Of a stretch of 47,804 nucleotides of DNA, positions 33,347 through 41,229 are shown one piece after another. Source of the stretch: an uncultured Spirochaetota bacterium (GTDB taxonomy: Bacteria; Spirochaetota; UBA4802; UBA5550); NCBI GenBank assembly GCA_937872225.1, contig CALMRZ010000069.1, positions 1 through 47,804 on the forward strand, read 5' to 3'. The notes beneath the pieces are model-generated. The model ran no database searches and was not told the origin of the DNA. It saw only the letters and a list, made by a program, of their open reading frames with translations. Made by a program: the position numbers and the translations under genes. Numbering within the stretch: position 1 is the stretch's first letter; the number at the start of each line of letters is the position of its first letter.

Positions 33347-33840
33347 ACAACCTCCCCGGACAGTTTCTGGAGCATCTCTTTCCCCCGGGAAAACCGGGAC
33401 TTGACCGTGCCGGTCGTGATGCCCAGGGTGTCAGCGATATCCCTTTCCGACAGGCCCTGCGCCTTCAGCGTCATCACTGCCCTGTATTTCTCCGGCAGCC
33501 TGCCGATGAGCAGCTCCAGGCTAATGGCATCTTCGGCCACCGGGCCGGTGTTCATGGCAAGCTGCCGCTCATCGGCCGCCTTCCGGGTCTTCTCCTCCTC
33601 GCGCATCAGCTTCTTGTTCATCCGTAAAGATTCGTTCCGCGCGATGGCATACAGCCATGACTCGATGGAGGATTCCTCCCTGAACCTGCCCCCGGCGAGG
33701 TGGCGGTAACCGCGCAGGTAGGTCTCCTGCACCACGTCGTCTATGGCAAAGGAAAATCGCACGGCGAGGTGCTTGCGCACCGCCGCCAGTACGATTCTCT
33801 TGGTCTTTCCCACAATGGCCGCAAACTCTGATTCTGTCAT
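33343..33840 (-). CDS. ECF-type RNA polymerase sigma factor
   Basis: 165 aa. Region 2: FSFAIDDVVQETYLRGYRHL and SIESWLYAIARNESLR. Region 4: LPEKYRAVMTLKAQGLSE, RDIADTLGITTGTVKSRFSR. No region 1 or 3, which defines the ECF group. Downstream is the presumed anti-sigma factor (overlapping ATGA), and 43 bp upstream on the same strand is a CnrX/Spy-like periplasmic protein. This gives a sensor / sigma / anti-sigma cassette like the CnrYXH metal-response system. Confidence 0.9.
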   Translation of the reverse strand: MTESEFAAIVGKTKRIVLAAVRKHLAVRFSFAIDDVVQETYLRGYRHLAGGRFREESSIESWLYAIARNESLRMNKKLMREEEKTRKAADERQLAMNTGPVAEDAISLELLIGRLPEKYRAVMTLKAQGLSERDIADTLGITTGTVKSRFSRGKEMLQKLSGEVV

Positions 33841-33883
33841 CTGGCGCGTTTACCGCTCCTCTGCCGGGATATCAGCCGGGCGC

Positions 33884-34429
33884 CTACATCATGTCAGGGC
33901 CGGGGCCGCCATGCCCCCGGTGACCTTCGCGCATCATCGGGTACCCGCGGTCCATCCCTTTCTTCATCATGTGCATGCGGTGCTGACGCATCTTGGCCTT
34001 CTGGTCGGGAGTGAGCACCTTTTCTATATCCAGACGGTGTTCAATCCGCAGCGCCTGCAGCTCGACCTTCAGGTCGCCGATCTCTTTTAAAAGCGACCGC
34101 ACTCTGGCCATGTCAACGGTATCTTCAAGGAGCTGTTTTTTCAACTGGATTTCTTTAGGCGCCAGTTTTTCCTTGTAGTCCAGCATTTTTTTCCTGTGTT
34201 CCCTGTTGATATCCTCGATTTTCGTCACCTGCTCATCGGTAAGCTTGAGCTCTTTCTTCATGCGCTCGGGGTCACCGAAAAAATGCCCCCGGTGCTCCAT
34301 CATCATCTGTTTCTTTTCGCCCTTTCCGGGTCCCTCACCCTTTTTTCCGCCGCCCTGGGCGAAAAGAAGCGGCTGGGCGCACAGCGCCATTATCGCCGCT
34401 GTCATTATGATTTTTCTGCCTTTCTGCAT
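33884..34429 (-). CDS. Periplasmic LTxxQ (Spy/CpxP/CnrX-like) protein
   Basis: 181 aa. Signal peptide (residues 1-25, ending LLFAQ). Two LTxxQ-type motifs, LTDEQ at 63-67 and LTPDQ at 139-143, lie in a helical, charged body (ERMKKELKLTDEQVTKIEDI). His and Met are abundant near residues 42-50 and in the tail (HRMHMMKKGMD, MMREGHRGHGG), suggesting metal binding. The family includes Spy/CpxP chaperones and metal sensors such as CnrX and ZraP. As the first gene before an ECF sigma and its anti-sigma, a sensor role for metal or envelope stress is likely. The gene ends 43 bp before the sigma start. Confidence 0.82.
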   Translation of the reverse strand: MQKGRKIIMTAAIMALCAQPLLFAQGGGKKGEGPGKGEKKQMMMEHRGHFFGDPERMKKELKLTDEQVTKIEDINREHRKKMLDYKEKLAPKEIQLKKQLLEDTVDMARVRSLLKEIGDLKVELQALRIEHRLDIEKVLTPDQKAKMRQHRMHMMKKGMDRGYPMMREGHRGHGGPGPDMM

Positions 34430-34674
34430 TGTTCCTCCTATTGAGCAATAATAATTTTTTTCAGGTTTTGCCCGTATGACCCCTGCGGGGTGGAAATGGT
34501 TCCATTTATATATTTTTTTCAGCCATTATAATTATGTTCAACAAAAAGGACCATCTGGCATAAAAATAGTGGGGAAACCGTGACAATTGATACTGTAAAT
34601 GCTGGAAAAGACTTTTCGAAAATGGCGCAGCTTCACTCCCAGCGGGGGGCTTTTATGGCTGGTTCTGATCATAC

Positions 34675-34703
34675 AAGCCCCTTTCCGGGGGAAAAAGGGA
34701 CTT
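34675..34703. other. Imperfect hairpin between Spy-like gene and next gene
   Basis: AAGCCCCTTTCC (34675-34686) and GGAAAAAGGGACTT (34690-34703) pair imperfectly just past the end of the leftward gene at 34717. It lacks a clear T-run on that side, so its use as a terminator is uncertain. The remaining 34430-34674 stretch is AT-rich with no recognised feature. Confidence 0.3.
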
Positions 34704-34716
34704 AAAAAATCTATAA

Positions 34717-35085
34717 TCACCTGATCTTGAACCTTGTTTTTTCCCTGTGCCTGTCAAGGTGGAGATATTTCTTATGGGTTGAATCGGCAAAACGCTCAAT
34801 GACGCTGGGAAGGTCCGATCCCTCCCAGAGCCCCTTGAAGGAGCCCGTCTGCCGCAATTTGCCGCTTATCGTGTAGTAATGCCTGGCCTCGGGATTGAAG
34901 GTTATATCGGAATCGTCAACGTCAACCGGTATATGCTCGTGTTCGAAGACCTTCTGGAGCAGCGTTTTCATGGTTCTCGAAAAATGGTTCCCCAGGTCTA
35001 TTTTGTCCTCGGAGCTGTTAATGCCGTTTCTGAACACGTGGGCAAATTCCTTCTCCAGAACGGAAAACGATACTTTTCCCTCCAT
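34717..35085 (-). CDS. Small hypothetical protein
   Basis: 122 aa from the ATG at 35085, which has GGAGG six bases before it; the frame remains open upstream without a site. Soluble, charged, no signal or membrane segment. FSVLEKEFAHVFRNGI, DLGNHFSRTMKTLLQKVFE and DDSDITFNPEARHYYTISGKL are its most structured segments. No family recognised. It stands alone, divergent from the YbaK-type gene. Confidence 0.6.
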   Translation of the reverse strand: MEGKVSFSVLEKEFAHVFRNGINSSEDKIDLGNHFSRTMKTLLQKVFEHEHIPVDVDDSDITFNPEARHYYTISGKLRQTGSFKGLWEGSDLPSVIERFADSTHKKYLHLDRHREKTRFKIR

Positions 35086-35257
35086 ACGCAACCTCCTGAA
35101 CATTGCTGTCAGGTATGACACCCGGCATTCATATAATAGCGAAAGCCCCATCCGGTTTCAAATTTAGGTGGCAAATCGCGGCAATTAATTTTGACTCCGG
35201 TATGCCCATAAAATACATTATAATTGAATCTATTCACGCCACAGAGGGAGGAATACC

Positions 35258-35725
35258 ATGAGAGGAGATAAGCTGAAAGAATATCTCAGGAAGAACAACG
35301 TCCCGTTCGAGGTCATCCGTCATCCTGTCGCCTATTCATCGACCCAGACCGCGCACATGGCCCATATCCACGGTTACGAGATGGCAAAACCGGTGATGGT
35401 GAAAGTCAACGGGAAACTGATCATGGTGGTCATGACGGCCAACCAGAAGGTGAACTTGTCCCTTCTGAAGGCCCTGTATGAGACCCAGGATGTCGTGCTG
35501 GCATCAGAAACGGATTTTGTCGGCACGTTCGACGACTGCGAAATGGGCGCCGAGCCCCCCTTCGGGAACCTGTACGGCATGGAAGAGGTCATCTCCGATG
35601 ACCTGACCAAGGACGAGGACATCTTTTTCAACGCCGGCACCCATACCGAGCTTATCAAGATGAAGTACAAGGACTTCGAGAGGCTTGTCCACCCGAGGAT
35701 CATAAACTTCAAGTTCAAGCTCTGA
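35258..35725 (+). CDS. YbaK/ProRS-associated-domain protein (aminoacyl-tRNA deacylase type)
   Basis: 155 aa, a single YbaK-type domain: YLRKNNVPFEVIRHPVAYSS, GYEMAKPVMVKVNGKLIMVV, and GAEPPFGNLYGMEEVISD, which matches the conserved G-x-x-x-P-F-G segment. Such proteins hydrolyse mischarged tRNAs (for example Cys- or Ala-tRNAPro) in trans. The exact tRNA substrate cannot be told. GGAGG lies before the ATG. It has its own transcript and is convergent with the nucleotidyltransferase gene. Confidence 0.85.
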   Translation: MRGDKLKEYLRKNNVPFEVIRHPVAYSSTQTAHMAHIHGYEMAKPVMVKVNGKLIMVVMTANQKVNLSLLKALYETQDVVLASETDFVGTFDDCEMGAEPPFGNLYGMEEVISDDLTKDEDIFFNAGTHTELIKMKYKDFERLVHPRIINFKFKL

Positions 35726-35748
35726 AAGGCCGGGAAACGCCCCGCCTC

Positions 35749-36144
35749 TCAAATTCCGGTTATTTCAACCGCATCGCCTATCGCGATGCCCTGCAGTTCG
35801 TTTTTCGGATTATTGTTGAAATGCTCCAGCAATCCCTCCGCGTCCTTCATGTAGTATTGCGTCTTGTAGTAATGGACATCCACCTCTTCGGGATGCTCGC
35901 GCCTGAGACCTCCGGTCCATAGGGCGTACACGCACTCCTCGCTCGGAATCAGCGAAATGAGGATGTCTATGTCATGGGGGCTGTCTTTATCGGAAATATA
36001 GCTGCCGAACACGAGGACGCGCAGGCTCCTGCACTGCGTTTGTATCGATGCCAGCTCATCCACGAGGAGATCGAAGAGGCGCCTTCTCTGCTCATTGACG
36101 GCAAATTTTTCAGACAATTCCTTCAGTGTCAGTCGAGTGACCAT
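35749..36144 (-). CDS. Nucleotidyltransferase-fold protein (DUF6932/MNT-like)
   Basis: 131 aa. VLVFGSYISDKDSPHDIDILI carries the G-S-x(n)-S-D/H-x-D-x-D motif of pol-beta-type nucleotidyltransferases, with the DID acidic pair. EEVDVHYYKT could give the third acidic residue. This size is like the MNT half of toxin-antitoxin pairs or DUF6932 proteins. No HEPN partner is next to it, so a toxin-antitoxin role is not supported. Function unknown. Confidence 0.65.
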   Translation of the reverse strand: MVTRLTLKELSEKFAVNEQRRRLFDLLVDELASIQTQCRSLRVLVFGSYISDKDSPHDIDILISLIPSEECVYALWTGGLRREHPEEVDVHYYKTQYYMKDAEGLLEHFNNNPKNELQGIAIGDAVEITGI

Positions 36145-36164
36145 AGGTCATGCAGCCCGGCGCG

Positions 36165-36962
36165 TCATTTCTGCCGCCGGAAGGCGGTGAGGCGGAAATC
36201 ATCGATGATCTCGGAAGCGCGGTCCCGCACCATCATGATGGCGCCGTACCCGGTCAGGCCGGCGAAGAGGGTCGTGATGGCCTTTTTCCGCTTGTCCTCG
36301 ACATAGAGCCTGTTCATGCGCAGGGGGTTCTCCCACTCCTGGTTCCTCGACTCGATAAGGCCGTCGCAGAAATCGATGATGTCATGGAGGAGAAAGGCCG
36401 ATTCCTTCAGGTACTCGTTTTTATCGCGCTCGATCTCCAGTTCCTGGGCATCGCGCAGCCTGAGCTTCATCAGGTGGTCCTCGACCCGTTTTGCCGGCAG
36501 CTTGCCCCGCGGCGCCGCGAGGTTGTTAAGCTCCTGCTCGAAGGCGATGAGCCGGTCCTTCAGCGACTTGTCCTCGGCGATGATGAAGAGCACCGGAAAG
36601 TAGTTGAGCTCGAAATCCGAGAGGGCGCCGTAGAAGTGGGTGATTTCAACCCCGGCCTTCGGGTGGAACCGGATAGCGGGATATTTCTTGATGCGGGCCG
36701 TGATCTCGTCGATGATCCTGTCGACCTGGTCGGAAAAGGACTTTTCGTTCTTCTTCTTTTCGTACTTGTCCCTGACTTTCTCGAAATTGGCTATCTCCGC
36801 GAGGATGAAGGCCTCCAGGTTCATGCGGTTCCGGTAGGCCATGAGGAGACGGTCGTTGAAGGCGTCCATGTTGAACCAGGTGGGGTTCTTTCGCGAATAC
36901 TCCGCGTACCGTTTCTTCAGCTTATCAATGAGCCGGTTGATTTCCCCTTCAGTCATTGCCAT
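36165..36962 (-). CDS. Hypothetical cytoplasmic protein, helical
   Basis: 265 aa from the ATG at 36962 (MAMTEGEINRL); the frame continues upstream into the HEAT gene but only with unlikely sequence. It is rich in Lys, Glu and Leu with long helical stretches (INRLIDKLKKRYAEYSR, FSDQVDRIIDEITARIKKYP, EYLKESAFLLHDIIDFCDGLI). One moderately hydrophobic segment lies near the C-terminus (ITTLFAGLTGYGAIMMV). No family recognised. It lies 16 bp after the HEAT protein gene and is likely co-transcribed with it. Confidence 0.6.
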   Translation of the reverse strand: MAMTEGEINRLIDKLKKRYAEYSRKNPTWFNMDAFNDRLLMAYRNRMNLEAFILAEIANFEKVRDKYEKKKNEKSFSDQVDRIIDEITARIKKYPAIRFHPKAGVEITHFYGALSDFELNYFPVLFIIAEDKSLKDRLIAFEQELNNLAAPRGKLPAKRVEDHLMKLRLRDAQELEIERDKNEYLKESAFLLHDIIDFCDGLIESRNQEWENPLRMNRLYVEDKRKKAITTLFAGLTGYGAIMMVRDRASEIIDDFRLTAFRRQK

Positions 36963-36978
36963 GGGCCGAGGTCCCTCG

Positions 36979-38271
36979 TCATATGTAGCGCTTGATATAG
37001 TCCCGGATGGCGTCATGGAGCATTTCCTTGAATATGGGGTCCTTCTCCTTCGCGTACAGTTCAAAGAGCCCCAGGAGGGAGCTCTTTTCATTGATGCGGC
37101 GTATGGAATAAAGCGCCGCCGACTTGACGTACACCTGCTCGTTCTTCTCGAGAACCTCGAAGAGGACCGCCAGGGCCTGGCGGCTGCGGAAGTTGCCGAG
37201 GGAATTGCACGCCTCGGCCCGGACCCGGTAATCCGAGTCCTTCAGCGCCTGCTGCAGCGCCGCGAAGGACTGCTGGCTGCCGGAAAAGCCGAGCACGTAG
37301 GCCGACTTGATCCTGAGGCTCAGGTTGGAGTCGCCGGTGACGATCTTTTCCAGCCCCCTGACGTCGCCCACCCTCTTCATCGAGGAAAGGGCGTCGATGA
37401 TCATGTCCTTGATCTCGTTGTCATCCTCGGAAGACAGGCGCGTCGAAAGCGGGTTCACGGACGCCGCCGAGCCGATCAGGTTTATCGCCCTGACGCTCTC
37501 GCAGCGGACATCGCGGTTCTTGTCGTTCATGGTCACATGGAGCACGTTCAGGCCGTTGCCGTCGCGCATGGCGCCGATCGCCTCGATGGCGGCAATGCGC
37601 ACCTCGTCGTTTTTGTCGCTCATGGCCGCGCCCCTGACCAGGCCGAGGGACTCCGTGATCCTGTTTTCCTTGAGGCAGTTGAGCACGTAGATCCTGATCG
37701 ACTTGTTCTCGTCGCGGAGCAGCCCCGTGAGGGCCGGGTAAAAACGCTGGTCAAAGAGATAGTTCATAGCCTCGATGAAATAGATCCGGTGAACGGCGGT
37801 CGGGCTGTTGACCATCTTCAGTATGACCGGGAAGAGGCGGTCGTCCCCGACCTTCTTCAGGGCCCGGGCGGCGCTTTTCCGCACCGCGTGATGGGAGCTG
37901 ACGAGAAGGTTCGCCAGGGGCAGCACGAAGCGGCGGTCGCTGAATTCCGACATGTTGTCGATGATCCTCACCGTGGTGCTGACCCGGACCGCGCCGTCAA
38001 GAAGCTCGAGCCAGCAGTCGCCCACCTCGGCGGGGGGATAGGCGCGCAGTTTTTTCACCAGCTCCTGCTTTTTCGCCTCGTCGGTCTCGGAAAGGATGCC
38101 GTGTATGACGCCGGATATTTCCCTAGCGGAAACTTTCTCGGCGGCGTACAGCCGCCCATGGACGAAATCCGATACAGGACCTCGCACCGACACCGGCAGG
38201 GCCAGCGCGGCCGGTCCGGCGGCGCAGACCAGCAGAACAGACGTCAGGATGGAATATTGTTTACTCTTCAT
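36979..38271 (-). CDS. Exported HEAT-repeat protein
   Basis: 430 aa. Signal peptide in residues 1-25 (SILTSVLLVCAAGPAALA). From about residue 100 to 425 it consists of HEAT-like helical repeats of about 31-37 residues: VRKSAARALKKVGDDRLFPVI, IRIYVLNCLKENRITESLGLV, VRIAAIEAIGAMRDGNG, YRVRAEACNSLGNFRSRQALA. A scaffold for protein contacts in the periplasm. Such proteins are frequent in Leptospira-type genomes. First gene of a two-gene unit with the helical hypothetical protein. Confidence 0.82.
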   Translation of the reverse strand: MKSKQYSILTSVLLVCAAGPAALALPVSVRGPVSDFVHGRLYAAEKVSAREISGVIHGILSETDEAKKQELVKKLRAYPPAEVGDCWLELLDGAVRVSTTVRIIDNMSEFSDRRFVLPLANLLVSSHHAVRKSAARALKKVGDDRLFPVILKMVNSPTAVHRIYFIEAMNYLFDQRFYPALTGLLRDENKSIRIYVLNCLKENRITESLGLVRGAAMSDKNDEVRIAAIEAIGAMRDGNGLNVLHVTMNDKNRDVRCESVRAINLIGSAASVNPLSTRLSSEDDNEIKDMIIDALSSMKRVGDVRGLEKIVTGDSNLSLRIKSAYVLGFSGSQQSFAALQQALKDSDYRVRAEACNSLGNFRSRQALAVLFEVLEKNEQVYVKSAALYSIRRINEKSSLLGLFELYAKEKDPIFKEMLHDAIRDYIKRYI

Positions 38272-38332
38272 ATCGTTGCATGTAATTGTTGAAGTAAAGA
38301 GACCAGGCTTCTGTTTTTGTCAATAAATTAAA

Positions 38333-38351
38333 AACCCGGTTATACCGGGTT
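38333..38351 (-). terminator. Rho-independent terminator of the second TetR gene
   Basis: Stem AACCCGGT (38333-38340) with ACCGGGTT (38344-38351) and a 3-base loop; on the minus strand it is followed by TTTTTAATTT. It lies about 100 bp past the TetR stop. Confidence 0.75.
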
Positions 38352-38449
38352 GTTGCATGATGCCCCGCGGCATTCATCGCCGGACCGGCCCCCGTCATGC
38401 GCCAGGGCCCCTCCATCCGGGATATCGTCTCATGGTCCGGCCGGCGTCT

Positions 38450-39058
38450 TTATTTCAACACGCCGTACAGATAGTTCTTCGCAATAATTGAGATAAGATT
38501 CGAATCAAGCACGTTCTGCTTGGTCCGGTCATATTCATAGACCACCAGCATCACGCCGCCGACTATCATCATCGCCGTTATCTTCGGATCCAGCGACTGC
38601 TTGTACACGCCCCTGGCCATCAGGTCTTCAACCTCGCGGGCAACGTGTTTGCTTATGGCGGCCACGGCCTTGCCGACTTCCTCGTTGACGTCTTCATCGA
38701 CGCCGATGATTTCCTTGTATATGAGCTTAATGACGATGGGCTCTCCCAGGAGCACCGAGATGCAGGACATGAGCCGCTTGTTTATGAATTCCAGTATCTG
38801 TTCGCTGTTCGGGTTTGAGCTGAAGAACTCGTTAAAATCGTCCTGGTCGAAGATGTCCTCTATTTTCTCCAGCACGTCTTCCAGGATGGCGTAGAGGATC
38901 TCCTTTTTATTCCTGAAGTATTGATACACCGTGCCCCGCGCTATGTCAAGCTTCTCGCACACCTGCCCTATATGGGTACTTTGGAAGCCCTTTTCTATGA
39001 ACATCTGCTTGGCGGTATCAACGATCTGCTGTTTTCTTCTTTCTCCTTTTGGTGGCAT
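38450..39058 (-). CDS. TetR-family transcriptional regulator
   Basis: 202 aa. Helix-turn-helix at 10-52: QQIVDTAKQMFIEKGFQST, HIGQVCEKLDIARGTVYQYF, ending in the NKKEILYAIL helix. The C-terminal ligand domain is unlike that of the TetR in the CoA cluster. GAGGGAG precedes the ATG. It stands alone, with a long non-coding region upstream. Its target is unknown; a 14-bp palindromic motif at 39217-39230, 160 bp upstream, is a candidate operator. Confidence 0.88.
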   Translation of the reverse strand: MPPKGERRKQQIVDTAKQMFIEKGFQSTHIGQVCEKLDIARGTVYQYFRNKKEILYAILEDVLEKIEDIFDQDDFNEFFSSNPNSEQILEFINKRLMSCISVLLGEPIVIKLIYKEIIGVDEDVNEEVGKAVAAISKHVAREVEDLMARGVYKQSLDPKITAMMIVGGVMLVVYEYDRTKQNVLDSNLISIIAKNYLYGVLK

Positions 39059-39821
39059 GCCCGCTCCCTCACAATTACCTTAAAGTCCTTGTGTTTTTTT
39101 CATCTGTGCTGCTTTTCAATATTTCCAGCTCTTCTTTAATGGGAATCAGAGAATCCTTCAATTCCCGGATAATGCGATCTGCTTTTTCCTGTAATTCCCT
39201 GCTCATTGAATTTCTTTTGATAGTAACTATAGGATTTGACTTGCCTTCACTCCGTTTATATGTCCCGTTGCGAAACCGCCTTCAGGGCCCACGGGAGACA
39301 CCGGGGCATTGTGAACAAGTCTATCTTATTTATCGAATTATTTTATAGTCCCCTTTAGATACAATTAGGTTTATCACAAAAACCCGAATCTGGATCAGCC
39401 CGCCCTTCCCAGATCGGGCAGGTGCAACATTTCCGCCATTTTATTGCTTTCCTCCGCGCAACAGGAAAACAGACAATGATAATTATTCACCAACAACTAA
39501 TTAGATATAAAATTTAATATATAGCACGAATCGGGACAATGTTTATGAAACAACACTATATTATCTGGGGTCAACAATTTTTCATAATTATCCAGTTTTT
39601 TTATTATGTGCATTAACGACATAATTATCATTGAAAATGATAATAAATTACCCGTGAATACATGTCAGAATGGAAATTTAAAAGGCGGTGAAATTTTTCC
39701 AGCGGGAGTTTCTATTTGCCAGCCCACATGAAACAGCCCCTCGTAATAATCGCAGGCTTATCACCAGGGGCTGCAGACCGCGTCCATACCGGTGATCGCA
39801 GGTTAACCCTTTCCATGCAGT
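39059..39821. other. Long non-coding region with palindromes
   Basis: 763 bp with no convincing gene. Contents: TTGATAGTAACTAT (39217-39230); a GC-rich block in AT-rich surroundings that can fold TCCCGT (39263-39268) with ACGGGA (39291-39296); GATAATTATT (39478-39487); a perfect 9+9 inverted repeat ATTATCATT-GAA-AATGATAAT (39624-39644); and an 8-bp hairpin CAGCCCCT (39734-39741) / AGGGGCTG (39766-39773). It could hold a small RNA; no known RNA family was recognised. Confidence 0.4.
39624..39644. promoter_or_regulatory. Perfect 21-bp inverted repeat, operator-like
   Basis: ATTATCATT and AATGATAAT separated by GAA. The half-sites resemble those of Fur-type boxes, but they face outward compared with the classical GATAAT...ATTATC arrangement. 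No start codon lies close on either strand. Confidence 0.4.
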
Positions 39822-40091
39822 TTATGCGCAGGTATTGACTGTAGAACCGGGCGCGCGATGTTCAGTCTCGATTCTCAGCCTGGATCCGATAATCATATAC
39901 AGAAAATTCTGAACTTCCTGCAGGTTCATCATTACCTCTTCGCGCACGTTCTCCCCCATCTTCTCCTGTCCGGGAAGAGGATACGGCTGTTCTGCCCTGT
40001 TTTCTCCGATGCGCTTGCTAGGATAACTATCGAGATTGTCGACAGGTCGCGGTATTGAATATGGCGTGTTGGTGATTAACGTGACATCCAT
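39822..40091 (-). CDS. Small hypothetical protein
   Basis: 89 aa starting MDVTLITNTPYSIPRPVDN at 40091, chosen because GGAGGT lies seven bases upstream; the longer frame from 40157 contains that site inside its codons. Pro- and Glu-rich first half, helical end (VMMNLQEVQNFLYMIIGSRL). No signal peptide. It vaguely recalls short flagellar FlaG-like proteins in size and layout, too weakly to name. An 8-bp hairpin lies about 50 bp beyond its stop. Confidence 0.45.
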   Translation of the reverse strand: MDVTLITNTPYSIPRPVDNLDSYPSKRIGENRAEQPYPLPGQEKMGENVREEVMMNLQEVQNFLYMIIGSRLRIETEHRAPGSTVNTCA

Positions 40092-40470
40092 TTCATGTAC
40101 CTCCATCCTTGGATTCCTTCTGTATATATCATCGTCACAATTAAAATTTTCCATCACAAAAAATTTTTATTTTTTGACAAAAATATCATAATTGTTCACC
40201 TGTTTACGTTCTTTTCAGTGAAGCTTACTCATTCATTGGGCATTATCGCATTATTTTTAAACATTATTGGACACTCATTAAGGTTTAATAATTACTTGAC
40301 AATCAAGTTTATTCTTAAATAATCCCATTTCTTAAATAGTGGCAGAGGTTAATAGAAAAGCAATCGGTACTGCGTTTTTTTTAAAAAATCATGCCGCTGC
40401 CATAAAAGCCTATCAAAAAAACACAGAAACAGACATGAACCATTACCTTAAATTCGCTTCAGGAGATCGT
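40092..40470. promoter_or_regulatory. AT-rich region upstream of plsC
   Basis: 379 bp between the divergent small gene and plsC. The frame before plsC stays open from 40339 but has no site there. TTGACA at 40296-40301 followed after about 17 bases by ATAATC (40319-40324) is the likeliest plsC promoter. Another TTGACA is at 40174-40179 without a clear -10. Confidence 0.45.
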
Positions 40471-41229
40471 ATGAGAGACAACAAGATACTGTTCAACCTG
40501 TATCAAGTGTATAAATACCTGGTTTTTTTCCCACTCCTCGGGATTTTTATTACCCTGGACTTCATGGTGGTCTTCATATTTCTTTTCATTGCGAGCGAAC
40601 GGTCAATCCAGCTCGCCGGTGTCGTGTGGGCCCGTTTCAACAGCTTCATCACGCCGATGTTCGTAAAGGTCTTCGGCACCGAAAACATCGACCCGAAACA
40701 GTCCTACGTGATCGTCGCGAACCATCAGAGCCAGTATGACATCTTCGTGGTCTACGGGTGGCTCCCCATCGACTTCCGGTGGGTCATGAAAATGGAACTC
40801 AGGAAGGTACCCATCCTCGGCTATTACTGCTACAAGGCGGGCCACATCTACGTCGATCGCTCCAACAGCAAGGCCGCCATCGAATCGATAAACGCCGCCA
40901 AGTCTAAAATGAAAAACGGGACCTCGGTCATGTTCTTTCCCGAGGGAACCAGGAGCGTCACCGGCCGGCTCCTGGAGTTCAAGAAAGGCGCCTTCAAGTT
41001 CGCCCTGGACCTGGGCCTGCCGGTCCTGCCGGTCACCATCATAGGGACGAAAGAAATACTCCCGGCCAACAGCATCGGCCTGTTTCCCGGCAATGCCAAG
41101 ATGATAATTCACAAGCCCATTGACATAGCCGGGTACACGGAACGGAACATACAGGACCTCATGGAGAGGGCGAAACAATCGATCCAGCAGGGCCTGGACG
41201 ACCATTACGGCCCGACGGCCGATGCGTAG
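40471..41229 (+). CDS. plsC: 1-acyl-sn-glycerol-3-phosphate acyltransferase
   Basis: 252 aa. Acylates lysophosphatidic acid to phosphatidic acid at the inner membrane. Hydrophobic N-terminal segment (about 15-42). Catalytic NHQSQYD (84-90) is the H-x4-D motif, and FPEGTRS (156-162) is the phosphate-binding motif; VPILGYYCYKAG and LPVLPVTIIGT fit the other blocks. The start at 40471 has AGGAG before it; the longer frame back to 40339 adds polar sequence with no site. Its end overlaps tldD by 8 bp, so lipid and TldD/E genes are in one transcript. Confidence 0.9.
   Translation: MRDNKILFNLYQVYKYLVFFPLLGIFITLDFMVVFIFLFIASERSIQLAGVVWARFNSFITPMFVKVFGTENIDPKQSYVIVANHQSQYDIFVVYGWLPIDFRWVMKMELRKVPILGYYCYKAGHIYVDRSNSKAAIESINAAKSKMKNGTSVMFFPEGTRSVTGRLLEFKKGAFKFALDLGLPVLPVTIIGTKEILPANSIGLFPGNAKMIIHKPIDIAGYTERNIQDLMERAKQSIQQGLDDHYGPTADA

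Noticed and set aside
35749-36144. MNT/HEPN toxin-antitoxin pair
   Set aside because: The nucleotidyltransferase fold is present, but the neighbour at 36165 is too long and lacks an R-x4-H HEPN motif that I could see.
36841-38292. Long open frame opposite the HEAT gene
   Set aside because: Antisense shadow; the minus-strand frame has a signal peptide and HEAT repeats.
39624-39644. Classical Fur box
   Set aside because: Half-sites are like those of Fur but face outward and no iron gene is near; kept only as an operator-like palindrome.
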